Positions 10,909 through 21,720 of a DNA stretch of 64,000 bases are shown in pieces (position 1 is the first letter of the stretch; the number at the start of each line of letters is the position of its first letter). The DNA lies in assembly GCA_963281255.1 (NCBI GenBank), contig OY725488.1, positions 5,169,925-5,233,924 on the forward strand. Reading direction: 5' to 3'. The position numbers were made by a program, and so were the translations under genes. Under the pieces are notes generated by a model. It ran no database searches, was not told the DNA's origin, and saw only the letters and a list, made by a program, of their open reading frames with translations. Origin of the DNA: Aphrocallistes beatrix (taxonomy: Eukaryota > Porifera > Hexactinellida > Sceptrulophora > Aphrocallistidae).

Positions 10909-12125
10909 TAGATACTGTCTTTTCATAATTATTGGTACTATTTTAAAACGATCGTTTTTCCTGATTAGATATTGTCGATTGAATAGTGCTTAATTAATTG
11001 TAAATTTTGGATAAAGCAAAAACGTTTATGAGACAAATTAATAGCTGATCTTCTCTTTGCTTTGAATGCAAAGTTTCAATCTTTTGGTCATAGAAAATAC
11101 AAAATTCCTGTGAGAAAATCTGGGGTAAAAGTCTCTCACTCTTTTAATATGGCATCTTTTAATTCTGACAAATTGGCGAAGTGTTCTGTTGAGAGACGCT
11201 GCTTTAGTACTCCCCAGAGGTTCTCAATTGGGTTAAGATCAGGGGAATTGCTTGGCCAAGCTAATTGGGTCTTATTCCTACTTCAACTTTAGGTATTATT
11301 CCGACTCCCCATCATAAGATACCATTTGATTTGTTTACTAATTCTAGTTATTGATTTCATTTAACCAGCAAAAGAAAATTAATAAGCTGGTACTATAGCA
11401 ACATCGCAAATTCTAATAGTTGACAACTAAAGAATTTTCTAACAAATGACAACAGGAGCACATAATATTCGGAGAAGCAGAATTTGATTGGAAACAGAAG
11501 TCGGAATTTGATTGAAAAGTTTTTCCGATATCGGAAAATGATCGGGAGCTATTCTTATACATGTCATCCTAAATTCCTGATAGATACCAGTGTTAAACTG
11601 TGCTTCGTCCCATCGAAAAATTCCTACCCTTGGTCCTTGAACCAATTCCAAGGCTTAAAATACCTTGTTTTGGCCTTAGCAACAAGAAAGGTCCTCTTTC
11701 TCGACCGTTTTAGGGATCGGGGCCCCAAAACTCTAGATATAGGTCCGGGTGGAGGCCAAAAATGCATTTTGGTGTATCCTAGTCTCTAAAATGCTACCGT
11801 TTTGGGTCAGTAGTGAGTTGAGGCTCTTCAATTTTTCCATGGGGAGAGTTATTGTTTTGGTCTAAGATTCCAAGTAAAATTATCTCTGATGCAAACACAT
11901 CATGATCCTTTTGATGTTGATCAAGATTTCCCGACTAAAATGACTTAACCGGAAATGAGTTAGCAAAATCCATAGTACATTGATAATAACATTCGGTAAA
12001 ATGAGACAATTTTGGAAATTTCCAAAAAAGCCTTGTTTTGGGAAAGGAAATTAAACCTTCCTATTATCAACCTAAAAACGCGCTTACAACGGTAATAGAG
12101 GTAGTATAACTGTCAACAACAGTAC
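10909..12125. other. No gene recognised
   Basis: No gene found. The stretch near 11150-11260 reads loosely like the minus strand of a mariner/Tc1 segment ('ttctcaattgggttaagatcagg' is a phrase common in Tc1-like elements), but nothing firm remains. Confidence 0.35.
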
Positions 12126-13262
12126 ATTTTAATTATCGAATTTACACGAAAATATGATATTCGAAATCTAAACCCCTGAAAACCCCATGTCAACCGTTGA
12201 AAGCTAGTTTCTACCATATTTTGGGATTTGTTTACTTAATGTATCTATTGTAAACAAAAGTAAACAATTAATCATCATATTTGCTCGAAAATATGATATT
12301 CGAAATCTACACCCCTGAAAACCCCATGTCAACCGTTGGAAGCAAGTCTCTAGCATATTTTTCAAAATTCGTCAAATGGTGTGAAAAAAAAAATATATAT
12401 ATATATAAAGGTGTGAAAATATGCACATAATCTTTTTTATTGCTATACATTATGATACATTCAAGATATCAAACATAAGTTGTGGCTTTGAAGTATTAAT
12501 AACAATTACGATTTATTGTAGTGTCGTACAATGATTTATATTATGATAGTGTTGTCATTTATTTTGTACAAGCGCGCTTCGCTTGCTTGCGCTGCGCGGT
12601 TGACGGACACTTTGTGTTCACCAGAGGCGCCCTTAGGGTGCCTGGGGTCACATTGATTAATTATCAGGGAGATAACATCTCGAAAACACCTGTGCTACAG
12701 TTGTAATCGATATCGCACGAAAAATCGCCAATTTTTAAAATTTTGATGCGTAATGATGACGTCATCCAGAGTGATGAGTCATCATTTTTTGATGATAGTT
12801 ATATCATATTTCAGATATATTAATATACACATTCTATTAAAATTTCAGCCTTCTATCACTCTTAAAATGGCTGAGTTATGGTCGAAAAGCTGAAAATTCT
12901 AATTATAAAAAAGGTGACAATGACGTCATAATTCCATGATGAGTCGACATTTTCGTCTTTAGCCAAAAGACTCCCACATGGCAAAAATCAGCTTTCTGTG
13001 CCTGGCAGTTTCTTCAATCAATTCGTTACAGATATATTTATATACACATACACAAACATTAATCGAGTTTTAATAGTAAGGATGGAAAGGTGTGAAAAAT
13101 TGTTTCCATTTTTTTTGCAGAGGTGTAAAAATTTCGCTTAGATCTTAGAAATTAATCGTAGTCATATCATTTGACACCTACATGCCAATTTTCATATCTC
13201 TATGACTTCCCAATTCTTCAATCAATTCGGACAAACACAAAAAAAGAATCCTAGCATTTTAA
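12126..13262 (-). mobile_element. Helitron-like family B, copy B1 (split by A1)
   Basis: Two ~140-bp internal repeats start at 12149 and 12289, each with the phrase 'tgatattcgaaatcta' followed by 'ccccatgtcaaccgttg'. The copy then runs, with A1 (12569-13082) inserted, through 'ttcttcaatcaattcgg' to the family end 'tcctagcattttaata' at about 13262. Orientation is minus (5' end at the right). The hairpin-bearing 3' end is missing at the left. A Tigger-like MITE (13265-13449) sits exactly at its 5' end. Confidence 0.75.
12569..13082 (-). mobile_element. Helitron-like family A, copy A1, with readable empty site
   Basis: 514 bp. On the minus strand it begins TCCTTACTATTAAAAC and ends in GC-rich hairpins with ...GCGCGCTTG. 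It sits inside element B1. The host reads 'attttgta' before and 'tggaaaggtg' after. Sister copies B2 (about 52003-52020) and B3 (about 53573-53590) read 'attgta' directly followed by 'tagaaaag'. Insertion therefore fell between A and T with no target duplication, as for Helitrons. The 3' tetranucleotide is CTTG instead of the canonical CTRR. No Rep/helicase gene is present; non-autonomous. Confidence 0.85.
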
Positions 13263-13264
13263 TA

Positions 13265-13449
13265 CAGTCAGGGTCGCTTATTGTGAACCACCAGGGGACC
13301 AAAAAATCTGTTCATAATAGAGATACTTCATATTAAGCGAACTTGATTCAATACAAATCCTATCTAAAAAATAAAATTGGGACCAGGAGGTTAGTTCATA
13401 AGAAACGAATGTTCACATTAAGCGGGTTCATAATAAGCTACCCTTACTG
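13265..13449. mobile_element. Tigger/mariner-type MITE (family T, copy 1)
   Basis: 185 bp with ends CAGTCAGGGTCGCTTATTGT and its degenerate mirror ending ...CCCTTACTG, flanked by TA (13263-13264, 13450-13451). Copies lie at 17720-17900 and 31548-31735. No coding capacity. Confidence 0.85.
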
Positions 13450-13633
13450 TATATAATATATATATAAGTATGTACACACATTCCTGCGTTGTCAGGGAAA
13501 CGTAATCTGACTAACTTGGGCTATATCTCAATAACTGTAAGTGCTAAACACTAATAAATGATGTCATATGATAGGTAATAGGCGACTTCCTATTCACTAA
13601 TAATGCTTACTATTAAAATGTATATATATATAC

Positions 13634-13853
13634 AGGATGGTCCACGGATAATCTACTGATTTAAAAATGTTATATTTCAAGAATTTTATCTCAGATTTTT
13701 CGGAATGACTACTCGTTTTATTGCCCAAACTTATACATTTTGATATTTACTAGCAAAAATACCGTTAGATTATGTCTTTGCGTTTAGAGACTGAAATGAA
13801 AGTCAACATTGTGAAATGGTACGATGAAAATGTTAAGAGCATAGTCAGAACAA
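13634..13853 (+). pseudogene. 5' end of a Tc1/mariner-like element
   Basis: Starts after TA with CAGGATGGTCCACGGATAAT, a typical terminal sequence. An ATG at 13772 opens MSLRLETEMKVNIVKWYDEN, resembling the first residues of a transposase HTH domain. The frame is lost by about 13850, where a BED-finger relic on the other strand begins. The family is inferred from the terminus and position only. Confidence 0.4.
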
Positions 13854-14161
13854 AATTTTCGAAGTCTTCATGACATATTCACCGATGTGAGTAATCCTAG
13901 GTCTTTTTTCTTTAACAAAAAGACTTGTATCTGGCACTTCTCCAGATAATGCAGTTGATCCGGCTAGTAAATCAATTGATTCATTTTCAACTATTATGGG
14001 ATGGTCTTGCATGCTGCATGAAGAATAGTGTTGCTTAAGGCGGCTTACCTTCCCTTGCATCTCCTTTTGCAGAGTTTGCACCTTGCTTTCCAGCCAGCAA
14101 CTCCTTCAACCGCAAACCGTTCGAAGTAGAGCCATATATCGTCTTGTTTCCTACCTGCCAT
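13845..14161 (-). pseudogene. BED zinc-finger N-terminus of a hAT transposase
   Basis: An ATG at 14161 starts MAGRKQDDIWLYFERF, then GWKARCKLC, then (after a +1 shift in an A run near 14070) KEMQGKVSRLKQHYSSC. Trp, Cys-x2-Cys and His/Cys are arranged as in a BED finger, the DNA-binding module at the N-terminus of many hAT transposases. About 50 more codons follow (to SKILF at 13848), then the sequence is cut. No catalytic domain. Confidence 0.7.
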
Positions 14162-14203
14162 ATCAAGTTTCTTTTTAATGCTACATTAGTAATCTAATAG
14201 TTA

Positions 14204-14701
14204 CAAGCGCGCTTCGCTTGCTTGCGCTGCGGCGGCTGGCGGACACTTCGTGTCCGCCGGAGGCTCCCTTCGGTCGCCTGGAGGTGACATTAGTTAATTA
14301 AACGGGATATATCATCTCTAAATATGTCCATCTTAGTTTTAAAATCGATATCACTCGAAAAATCACCAAATTTGTCAATTTAAAAATTTTTGATACTTAA
14401 TGATGACGTCATAACAAAGTGATGAGTCATCATTTTTTGATGAAAGTTGCATCATATGTGAGGTATGTTAGTATACATATTCTATTAAAATTTCAGCCTT
14501 CTATCTCCCATAATGGCTGAGTTATGTCCGAATAACTGTGTTGCTTAACTTTTAAAAATGTGACAATGACGTCATAATTCCATGATGAGTCGACATTTTG
14601 CTCTGAGCTCAGAACTTACTGGAGCCATAACCAAAAGACCCCCACATGCCAAAAATCAGCTTTCTGCGCCTGGCAGTTTCTTCAATCAATTCGTAACAGA
14701 G

Positions 14702-14732
<31 letters not shown>

Positions 14733-14762
14733 CAAATATTAATCGAGTTTTAATAGTAAGGA
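14204..14762 (-). mobile_element. Helitron-like family A, copy A2
   Basis: 559 bp, minus orientation. The 5' end TCCTTACTATTAAAAC lies at 14762 and the hairpin 3' end ...CTTG at 14204. The host base before the 5' end is A and after the 3' end is T (in element orientation), matching A1, A3 and A4. A (TA)n tract lies near the 5' end. The hairpin head reads GGCGGACAC-TTC-GTGTCCGCC. Confidence 0.85.
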
Positions 14763-14936
14763 TAAATCATTCGTAAGTGGTTGTTTAAAAATATAAAAAT
14801 ACAAATACGTACGTATATTTTGATTTAAATCATGATTTTAATTAATAAAAATCATTGAGTTAAATCATGATTTAAATCAAACAACCCTGCCATGGATTAC
14901 TTCAAGTCTTATGTGCAAAATATAAACTGTATAGCA

Positions 14937-16430
14937 TATCCCATAGCTTACTGTATATAAGGCCTCAGAGTAACTTAACCAGGGATGTGGTAGAAGATGG
15001 TTGAACTAATACATGAGCTGCCTTAATTAAATCATTAACAAAGCACGATAGAGTTTAGGAATGTATTACCAGCATAAATAAATATGGTGTCAAAGTACCC
15101 ATATCCGTTGTTAAAATTTAGATTAGTCACCATATGGTTGCGCAATAGGGTATATTTATGACCAATTTGGTGATTTTCAGAGGTCGTTTAAAGGCATTTT
15201 TAAGCGTTTTTATTATAAAACTTTTCGCATAGAACTGAGATGTGAATGGGTTAATACGAAAATTTGGACTTTTTTTTTTTTTCATGGAATGTTGCTACAT
15301 TCCAGTGTTGCTATGGAAACGTGTTTTGGTCAGTTGGGGTGGGTCCAGTGGTGTTTTGGGGGGGGGGCACCGCCCCCCCACTTTTTTCGCTTGGGGGGGC
15401 GCGGGGGGGCGCTGCCCCCCACTTTTTTACATTGTATCATTATCACTATGTTGACTAAAACCTAAATATACTCGCAAACGCTTGTGATGAATTGGCGCGA
15501 AGCACAAAGTGGTAATCAGGTTACAGGAAGGAAATTCAAATCCCGTATGAGATTTGATAAGAATTGATGTACAATGATATTTGACCACCTTAAGTTTAAA
15601 AATTTTTCTGGGGGGTTACCCCCCTGAGTCTAAACCCTGTATCCGCCCCTGCCATCAGGGGATTAAAGTTTCACGAAAAAACATATCACTTTTTTACGGG
15701 AAGGAAGCGCCCCCCCACTTCTATTTTTGGCAAAACACCGCTGGGTGGGTCATATCTTAAAAACCGCGATAGCTAGACATTCAAATGTGATTCCATTTGA
15801 TAGCGAATATACTACTTCCTATTAAGCGATAATATAATCTCGACGTCTAAATTCAATGGTTAACGAGATATTCGACAAATTACCAAATGTGACCAATATG
15901 ATAAATTATCTAATAACTCGTAAACCATTGAATTTAGACAAATAAATTATATTATCACTTAATAGGAAATAGTCTATTGGCTATCAAATGGAATTACATT
16001 TGAATATCTAGCTATCGCGGTTTTCAAGAAATGACCCCAACTGACCAAAACACGTTTCCATGGCAACACTGGAAGGTAGCAACATTCCATGGAAAAAGTC
16101 CAAATTTTTCGTATTAACCCATTCACATCTCAGTTCTATGCGAAAAGTTTTGTAATAAAAACGCTTTAAAATGCCTTTAAACGACCTCTGAAAATCACCA
16201 AATTTGTCACAATTATACCCTATTGCGCAACCATATGGTGACTAATCTAAATTTTAACAACGGATATGGGTACTATGACACCATATTTATATATGCTGGT
16301 AATACATTCCTAAGCTCTATTGTGCTTTGTTAATGATTTAAGGCAGCTCATGTATTAGTTCGACCATCTTCTACCGCATCCCTAGTCCCAAATTCGCAAG
16401 TTACTCTGAGGCCTTATTATAGTAGGCTAT
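14937..16430. mobile_element. Long palindromic element, family P copy 1 (split by a hAT MITE)
   Basis: Two arms of about 540 bp, nearly mirror images, running from 'ccatagcttactgtatataa' at the left to 'ttatagtaggctat' at the right. Shared internal phrases include 'ggaatgttgctacattcc' and 'gctatggaaacg'. The left arm carries a 398-bp hAT MITE that the right arm lacks. No protein is encoded. A transcript or single strand would form a very long hairpin. Confidence 0.8.
15346..15743. mobile_element. hAT-type MITE (family H, copy 1)
   Basis: Ends CAGTGGTGTTTTGGGGG and CAAAACACCGCTG; perfect 8-bp duplication GGTGGGTC (15338-15345, 15744-15751). The mirror arm of the host palindrome (about 16028-16045) shows the unoccupied site. 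Interior poly-G/C tracts. A second copy lies at 24237-24638. Confidence 0.9.
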
Positions 16431-17319
16431 TCCATAGCATTCTAATACACTAAGGCAATGGCGCAGACCTTTTTTTCTGGACCATGGATTGGTTAAACGA
16501 GCTAAGTGAATTTATCACTAATTATCAATTTAACATTTATTCGCTTTCTATTTGACCACCACACTTACTAAAGTCATATCATTGAGTCCAAAAGGTTAAG
16601 TACTTAATAAATGAGCGTTTATAATCATAACAAGTTCAATTTTAATTGCAAACAAACAAATACATTCGAAATAGATTCATAGCACAGCACGGCAAGGCAA
16701 GGCTAACAATAGACACTAAGTACAAATAATCATTATTGAAATGGTGAATTACATGAATTAAAATTAGTAAACTGAGGGATGTTATGAAGAGAAGATAATA
16801 TTCTAAGATTATAAAAGAAGATCAAAACGTTGTTATTCCGTTAGACATCACTTCTCTTTCTTCATCCTTTATCCGGTCTTGTCACACCATTCCTAAGAAA
16901 GAGAAGAATTATTATACTTCACAACAACACAATTCTCTCACACATATCAATCCATTTGTCATCAACTATGATTAAAATTAATACTAGTAATTTAGTACAA
17001 GTTGAACCGGGATAAAACTGTTTTCGAAGAACTTGAGAGTTAGCAATTTGATGAAAGTTTTATGGATAATACAAGTAGTAACGCAGTCGATAACAGCAAT
17101 ATATGGATACATAAGTGACCCCTGTCTAATAAATCTATGTAAATTTATTGAGATCCCTTATCAGTTGTTAAAAGGTTAGATTTTTTGTATAAGAGAAAAC
17201 TGCACACCCAGCCACGTTATTTAGGTACTCAATTTGTGAATTATTAAATACATTTCATTAAAATCCCTGCAAAGTACATTCAAATATTCTTTAAGAGCTA
17301 TGACTACTGTTAATAGTAA

Positions 17320-17610
17320 AGTTGTTTCAGCTCTAAAAAGACCTTCAGTGGGGATGCGGGCAGGCGTTATATCATGACCATTATCTCATTATTTTATAAT
17401 ATAATCAAGGCTGATAATTTGATATATAATTGGCTACAAACATTTAATTCACGCATTGAAGTCTCAATAACCATCAATATATTACGAAATGCTGGTATAT
17501 CGACTCGATCTCTAGCAATAAATCCTTTGGATACTGATCCCAAATGACAATATATGCGGTAGCTAAATATTGATGCGGGCGAGGATATGAAACACGGTCC
17601 CAATTAACAG
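17320..17610. repeat. Repeat S, copy 1
   Basis: Begins near 'gttgtttcagctc' and ends with 'gatgcgggcgaggatatgaaac'; the ends are weakly inverted. It matches 39815-40344 plus 46456-46590, where a second copy is split by other elements. No coding capacity. Confidence 0.5.
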
Positions 17611-17719
17611 TCCAATACTAGGATTATTGGATTGTTGTTTAATCGAAAAAAAATTTGAGATGATTGGATAATTGAAGTCGACGTTCACTATCCAAAATTT
17701 GACAATAAGAAATATTATA

Positions 17720-17900
17720 CAGTCAGGGTCGCTTATTGTGAACTACCAGGGGACCAAAAAATATGTTCATAATATACTTCATATTAAGCGAGCTTAATTC
17801 AATACAAATCCTATCTAAAAAATGAAATTAGGACCAGGAGGTTAGTTCATAATAAACGAATGTTCATATTAAGCGGGTTCATAATAAACGACCCTGATTG
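17720..17900. mobile_element. Tigger/mariner-type MITE (family T, copy 2)
   Basis: 181 bp, from CAGTCAGGGTCGCTTATTGT to ...GACCCTGATTG, with TA on both sides (17718-17719, 17901-17902). Confidence 0.85.
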
Positions 17901-18039
17901 TAGTTTGAACTAGATATCTGACAATATATGCTGAAATAATGTTTTATTCAGTTTTAATGGATCATTTTGTATTCGAGCCTGTTAGTAAATATAGGTTTCT
18001 GAAATAATTATCTTAATTTTTAAAAAAAAAGTTATTGGA

Positions 18040-18592
18040 CACATGAGCTATCAAGGAGTTTCGTAGGTCGAGCGTCGAGGTCGCTAAGCAAAGAAAGAAT
18101 ATCTGAAAATGAACTAACTAAGAACTTATCTACCTTTTCTTCGTTGTCAGTTATACCCTTAGTAGAGTAGGCAGATTCCATCAGCAATCGTTCAGTGTGG
18201 TCCAAAGATAGTCTCTTAGGCTTGGAATTCCATTCAGAAAGATAGGAAGGGTAGTCGGGGAATATACTGAGTACTGAAGTTTTCTTTAGAGCTATTCTAT
18301 CCTGGAAACTGTAACAGTGCGAAGCCCGTCTTTGTTGGTAATGGTTCTCTCGATGTCATCTGGTTTGAAATAATGTATACATACCTAAACGGTGTGTAGA
18401 AGTGTAAATGTGACAATCAGTTAATACGTATAACACATAAATGATTGAAACTTACTCACATTAGCGTGTTTGCTTCCTAGTTTTTCCGTGGGCGTGGAAT
18501 TACCCTAAACGATTCTTTGGGAAATGAAAAGCAGAGGGATATTCTGCTTCACTTTTATAGTTGGACTTGCAGCCTGGAACAACACAGGACAT
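18040..18592 (-). pseudogene. THAP zinc-finger gene inside element Q1 (two exons)
   Basis: Exon 1 (18592-18504) begins MSCVVPGCKSNYKSE and has FHFPKNRL, the start of a C2CH THAP finger. A GTAATT donor follows at 18503. Exon 2 starts at 18384 after a TTTAG acceptor and reads VCIHYFKPDDIERTI, then NKDGLRTVTVS; a TAG stop interrupts, but a coding-looking stretch (KPKRLSLDHTERLL) continues in frame to about 18045. The intron is 119 bp. THAP fingers bind DNA and occur at the N-terminus of P-element-type transposases. The last zinc ligand appears lost: Tyr where the sister copy at 30.8 kb has His in VCIRHF. Defective copy; no catalytic domain seen. Confidence 0.65.
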
Positions 18593-18761
18593 GTCGTTCC
18601 GGAAGAGTAATAAAGATGGATGCTTATGTGGAGTGTTTCGGATCAACTTTGAGTCGTGTATAGGAAAAGACAGTGATTTGTAAAACTTCACAACAAGGTA
18701 GCAAAAAAATATATAATTCATGTGGTTGATTTTAAAACAAAACAAGTAAGTAGTATATTAA

Positions 18762-18783
18762 TCCTTACTATTAAAACTCGATG

Positions 18784-18820
<37 letters not shown>

Positions 18821-19314
18821 GTAACGAATTGATTGAAGAAACTGCCGGGCGCAGAAGGCTGATTTTTGGCATGTGGGAGTCTTTTGGCTATGGCTCCAGT
18901 AAGTTCTGAGTTCAGAGCAAAATGTCGACTCATCATGGAATTATGACGTCATTGTCACATTTTTAAAAGTTAAGCAACACAGTTATTCGGGCATAACTCA
19001 GCCATTATAGGAGATAGAAGGCTGAAATTTTAATAGAATCGGGATACTAACATACCTCACATATGATGCGACTTTCATCAAAAAATGATGACTCATCACT
19101 TTGTTATGACGTCATCATTACGCATCAAAAATTTTAAAATTGACAAATTTGGTGATTTTTCGAGTGATATCGATTAGCACAGTAGAACAGACATATTTGG
19201 AGATGTTATCTCCCTTATAATTAACCAATGTGACTCCAGGCAACCGAAGGGAGCCTCCGGCGGACACTAAGTGTCCGCCAGCCGCGCAGCGCAAGCAAGC
19301 GCGAAGCGCGCTTG
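18762..19314 (+). mobile_element. Helitron-like family A, copy A3 (tandem with A4)
   Basis: 553 bp, from TCCTTACTATTAAAAC after a host A to ...AAGCGCG-AAG-CGCGCTTG. A (TA)n tract follows the 5' end. Conserved middle phrases: 'tgacgtcattgtcac', 'aactcagccattat'. Its 3' end is directly followed by the 5' TC of A4, with no base between. Confidence 0.85.
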
Positions 19315-19342
19315 TCCTTACTATTAAAACTCGATTATTGTG

Positions 19343-19381
<39 letters not shown>

Positions 19382-19874
19382 GTAACGAATTGATTGAAGA
19401 AACTGCCGGTCATAGAAAGCTAATTTTTGGCATGTGGGAGTATTTTGGCTATGGCTCCAGTAAGTTCTGAGCTCAGAGCAAAATGTCGACTCATCATGGA
19501 ATTATGACGTCATTGTCACATTTTTAAAAGTTAAGCAACACAGTTATTCGAGCATAACTCAGCCATTATAGGAGATAGAAGGCCGAAATTTTAATAGAAT
19601 CTGTATACTAACATACCTCACATATGATGCGACTTTCATCAAAAAATGATGACTCATCACTCTGTTATGACGTCATCATTACGCATCAAAAATTTTAAAA
19701 TTGACAAATTTGGTGTTTTTTCGAGTGATATCGATTTTAATACTAAGATGGACATATTTAGAGATGATATCTCCCTTATAATTAACCAATGTCACCTCCA
19801 GGCGACCGAAGGGAGCCTCCGGCGGACACGAAGTGCCCGCCAGCCGCGCAGCGCAAGCAAGCGAAGCGCGCTTG
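19315..19874 (+). mobile_element. Helitron-like family A, copy A4
   Basis: 560 bp, same structure as A3 and head-to-tail with it; ends CTTG before a host T (19875). The pair differ at scattered bases, so they are not a very recent duplication. The GC-rich head is GGCGGACAC-GAA-GTGCCCGCC with one mismatch in the stem. Confidence 0.85.
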
Positions 19875-20093
19875 TATATAAGTAATATGGTTGCTTAAAA
19901 TTAGTTTAACCACAAATTCTCTACAGTGCCATCCTCGAACCAATTTGAAGAAAATCGATGTAGTATTAATGAAAAGGATCATTATATAATATACGAAGTT
20001 ATATACCAGCATAATCCAACCATTTTCAGAAAAATTCATTTAGCTCGTTTAACCAATCCATGGTCCAGAAAAAAAGGTCTGCGCCATTGCCTT

Positions 20094-20165
20094 AGTCATA
20101 GCATTCTATATACTAAGGCAATGGCACTCATCCAAAAATGAGTACCATGGATTGGTTAAATACTT
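20094..20165. repeat. Detached end of family Q
   Basis: 'catagcattctatatact' through 'gtaccatggattggtt' is another left end of family Q, joined directly to the truncated right end of Q1. The two form a small local palindrome around 20095. Confidence 0.6.
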
Positions 20166-20360
20166 CAAAACCAATAATTTTGATATTGTAGATACGGTAT
20201 TTCAATTTTCCATCAATTTAGGCATTCACCCACCCTGACAAACTAGCTATTATATCAGAACAATTGAAATGAGATATATTATTTGGTTTTTAATGCACAT
20301 AGTCGAATTATTTAATACTTAATACATACAAAATATCAAAAGAATAGTTAATCACAATAT

Positions 20361-20590
20361 TGAGACTTGAGGGACAGACTTGACTTAGCTTGAGGGACAG
20401 ACTTGACTTAGCTTGAGGGACAGACTTGACTTAGCTTGAGAGACAGACTTGACTTAGCTTGAGGGATAGACTTGAGTTAGCTTGAGGGACAGACTTGACT
20501 GAGCTTGAGAGAGACTTGACTGAGCTTGAGAGACTTGACTTAGCTTGAGGGACAGACTTGACTTGACTTGACTTGAGACCTGAGACTTGA
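20361..20590. repeat. Minisatellite, 23-bp unit
   Basis: About eight to nine copies of a 23-bp unit of the type 'cttgagggacagacttgactta', with shorter variants near 20500-20540 where the unit lost 'ggacag'. Simple tandem array. Confidence 0.9.
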
Positions 20591-20889
20591 GGCATCATAA
20601 GGGAACAATCACACTCCGGCCTCTCAATAAGATATAGTCACACATTCCGGACTTCTACAGTCTGTGAAGTGGACTAAATAAACAAAGAATATATTAAATT
20701 AGTTCTTGAATTTAGCCAGTTTACTATTCTCTTGTTTCAATACTAGTGCATTATATATAGGTCTTAACTTTATTAGAAGTGTACAATGTTCTAGTTCCAT
20801 AGTAGCACATGCCAAATGAATAATATTAGTACGGGAAGAGCCAGAATAAATCTTTTAAATTTCTGCTGAGGGTGCAGATACATCGTCGT

Positions 20890-21042
20890 CATAGGCGTAA
20901 CTCCATGGGTGGCAGGGGTAGCGTGCCACCCAAACCTAAATGTTATGTTGACTTGGGGTGGCATGCCACATTAGTTTGATATATGTTTACAAATCTCGCC
21001 ACCCCAGCTAACCGTGAAAAAAACAAAATAGTTACGCCTATG
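20890..21042. mobile_element. hAT-type MITE, 153 bp
   Basis: Ends CATAGGCGTAACT and AGTTACGCCTATG, perfect inverted 13-mers. Perfect 8-bp duplication ATCGTCGT (20882-20889, 21043-21050). Confidence 0.85.
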
Positions 21043-21383
21043 ATCGTCGTTAAACGACTATTCTTCCCTACCCAATTCACATTGAACATTTTCTAAACAT
21101 CATTAACGATATCAAGAACTCAACAGTTTAGTTCTCTGGCCTACACTGTTCTTATCCATGATATAAGCTAACAGTTCGGCTGAAGTTGACTAATGGAAAA
21201 TCTTAAGGGCCAAAATTACATTTCGCCTTTCCAACTTGACAACCAGCAGGCTTGTCAGGTTGGAAAGGCGAGGCGAAATGTCCCGATATTAATTTGGAGC
21301 ACGTTTAGATAATTCCGATGTTAATTTGGAGCACGTTTAGATAAATTGCACTTATCCGAATTAAAAAAAAGGTACTTATGCCC

Positions 21384-21720
21384 TAAGTTGACTAATTCAT
21401 TAAAAAATGGCAAAGAATTATGAATTATTCGAATAATTCATAATTCAAGCATGAATTAGTCAACCAATATGCTAGGTTTACTAATTCATGAATTATTGAA
21501 AAATTCGAATAATTCAAAATTCCTGAAATATGATCTATTCGAATAATTCATAATTCAGGAATTATGAATTGTTCGAAAGTTCAAAAACTCATTCATATAA
21601 TTTATGATATTCCCTTGTAAAAACTTAATTAAATTTTGAATAATTCTTCTCTGGCTCGATGAATTATGAATTATTCGAATTATTCGAATAATTCATTAAT
21701 TCATGAATTAGTCAACTTAG
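21384..21720. mobile_element. AT-rich palindromic element with 9-bp target duplication
   Basis: Ends TAAGTTGACTAATTCAT and ATGAATTAGTCAACTTA, filled with direct and inverted copies of 'attattcgaataattcat'. CTTATGCCC occurs on both sides (21375-21383, 21721-21729). A 9-bp duplication with repeat-built arms suggests a foldback/Mutator-like relationship, as for 32648-33257 and 52758-53267, but the sequence family is different. Confidence 0.75.

Larger units (their letters stand above)
16433..20093. mobile_element. THAP-bearing DNA transposon (family Q, copy 1), P-element-like
   Basis: The left end starts CATAGCATTCTAATACAC, followed by 'aaggcaatggcgcagacc' and 'ggaccatggattgg'. The right end (about 20030-20093) is the mirror of the same ~85 bp, truncated so that it stops at '...gccttagt'. 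The body contains a THAP-domain gene on the minus strand, a Tigger-type MITE, repeat S1 and a tandem pair of Helitron-like elements. Inverted ends starting CA with a THAP gene suggest the P superfamily; copy 2 (29822-32091) shows the target duplication. Confidence 0.6.

Noticed and set aside
11439-11789. Two overlapping frames on opposite strands near 11.5 kb
   Set aside because: Neither has recognisable domains or biased composition; likely chance.
12569-12660. A recurring peptide (QARFACLRCA-like) encoded at several sites (12.6, 19.8 kb)
   Set aside because: It is the accidental translation of the GC-rich hairpin head of Helitron-like elements, not a conserved protein.
15360-15425. Poly-G tracts as regulatory G-quadruplexes
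   Set aside because: They are subterminal tracts of hAT MITEs repeated in unrelated places; no gene lies nearby to be regulated.
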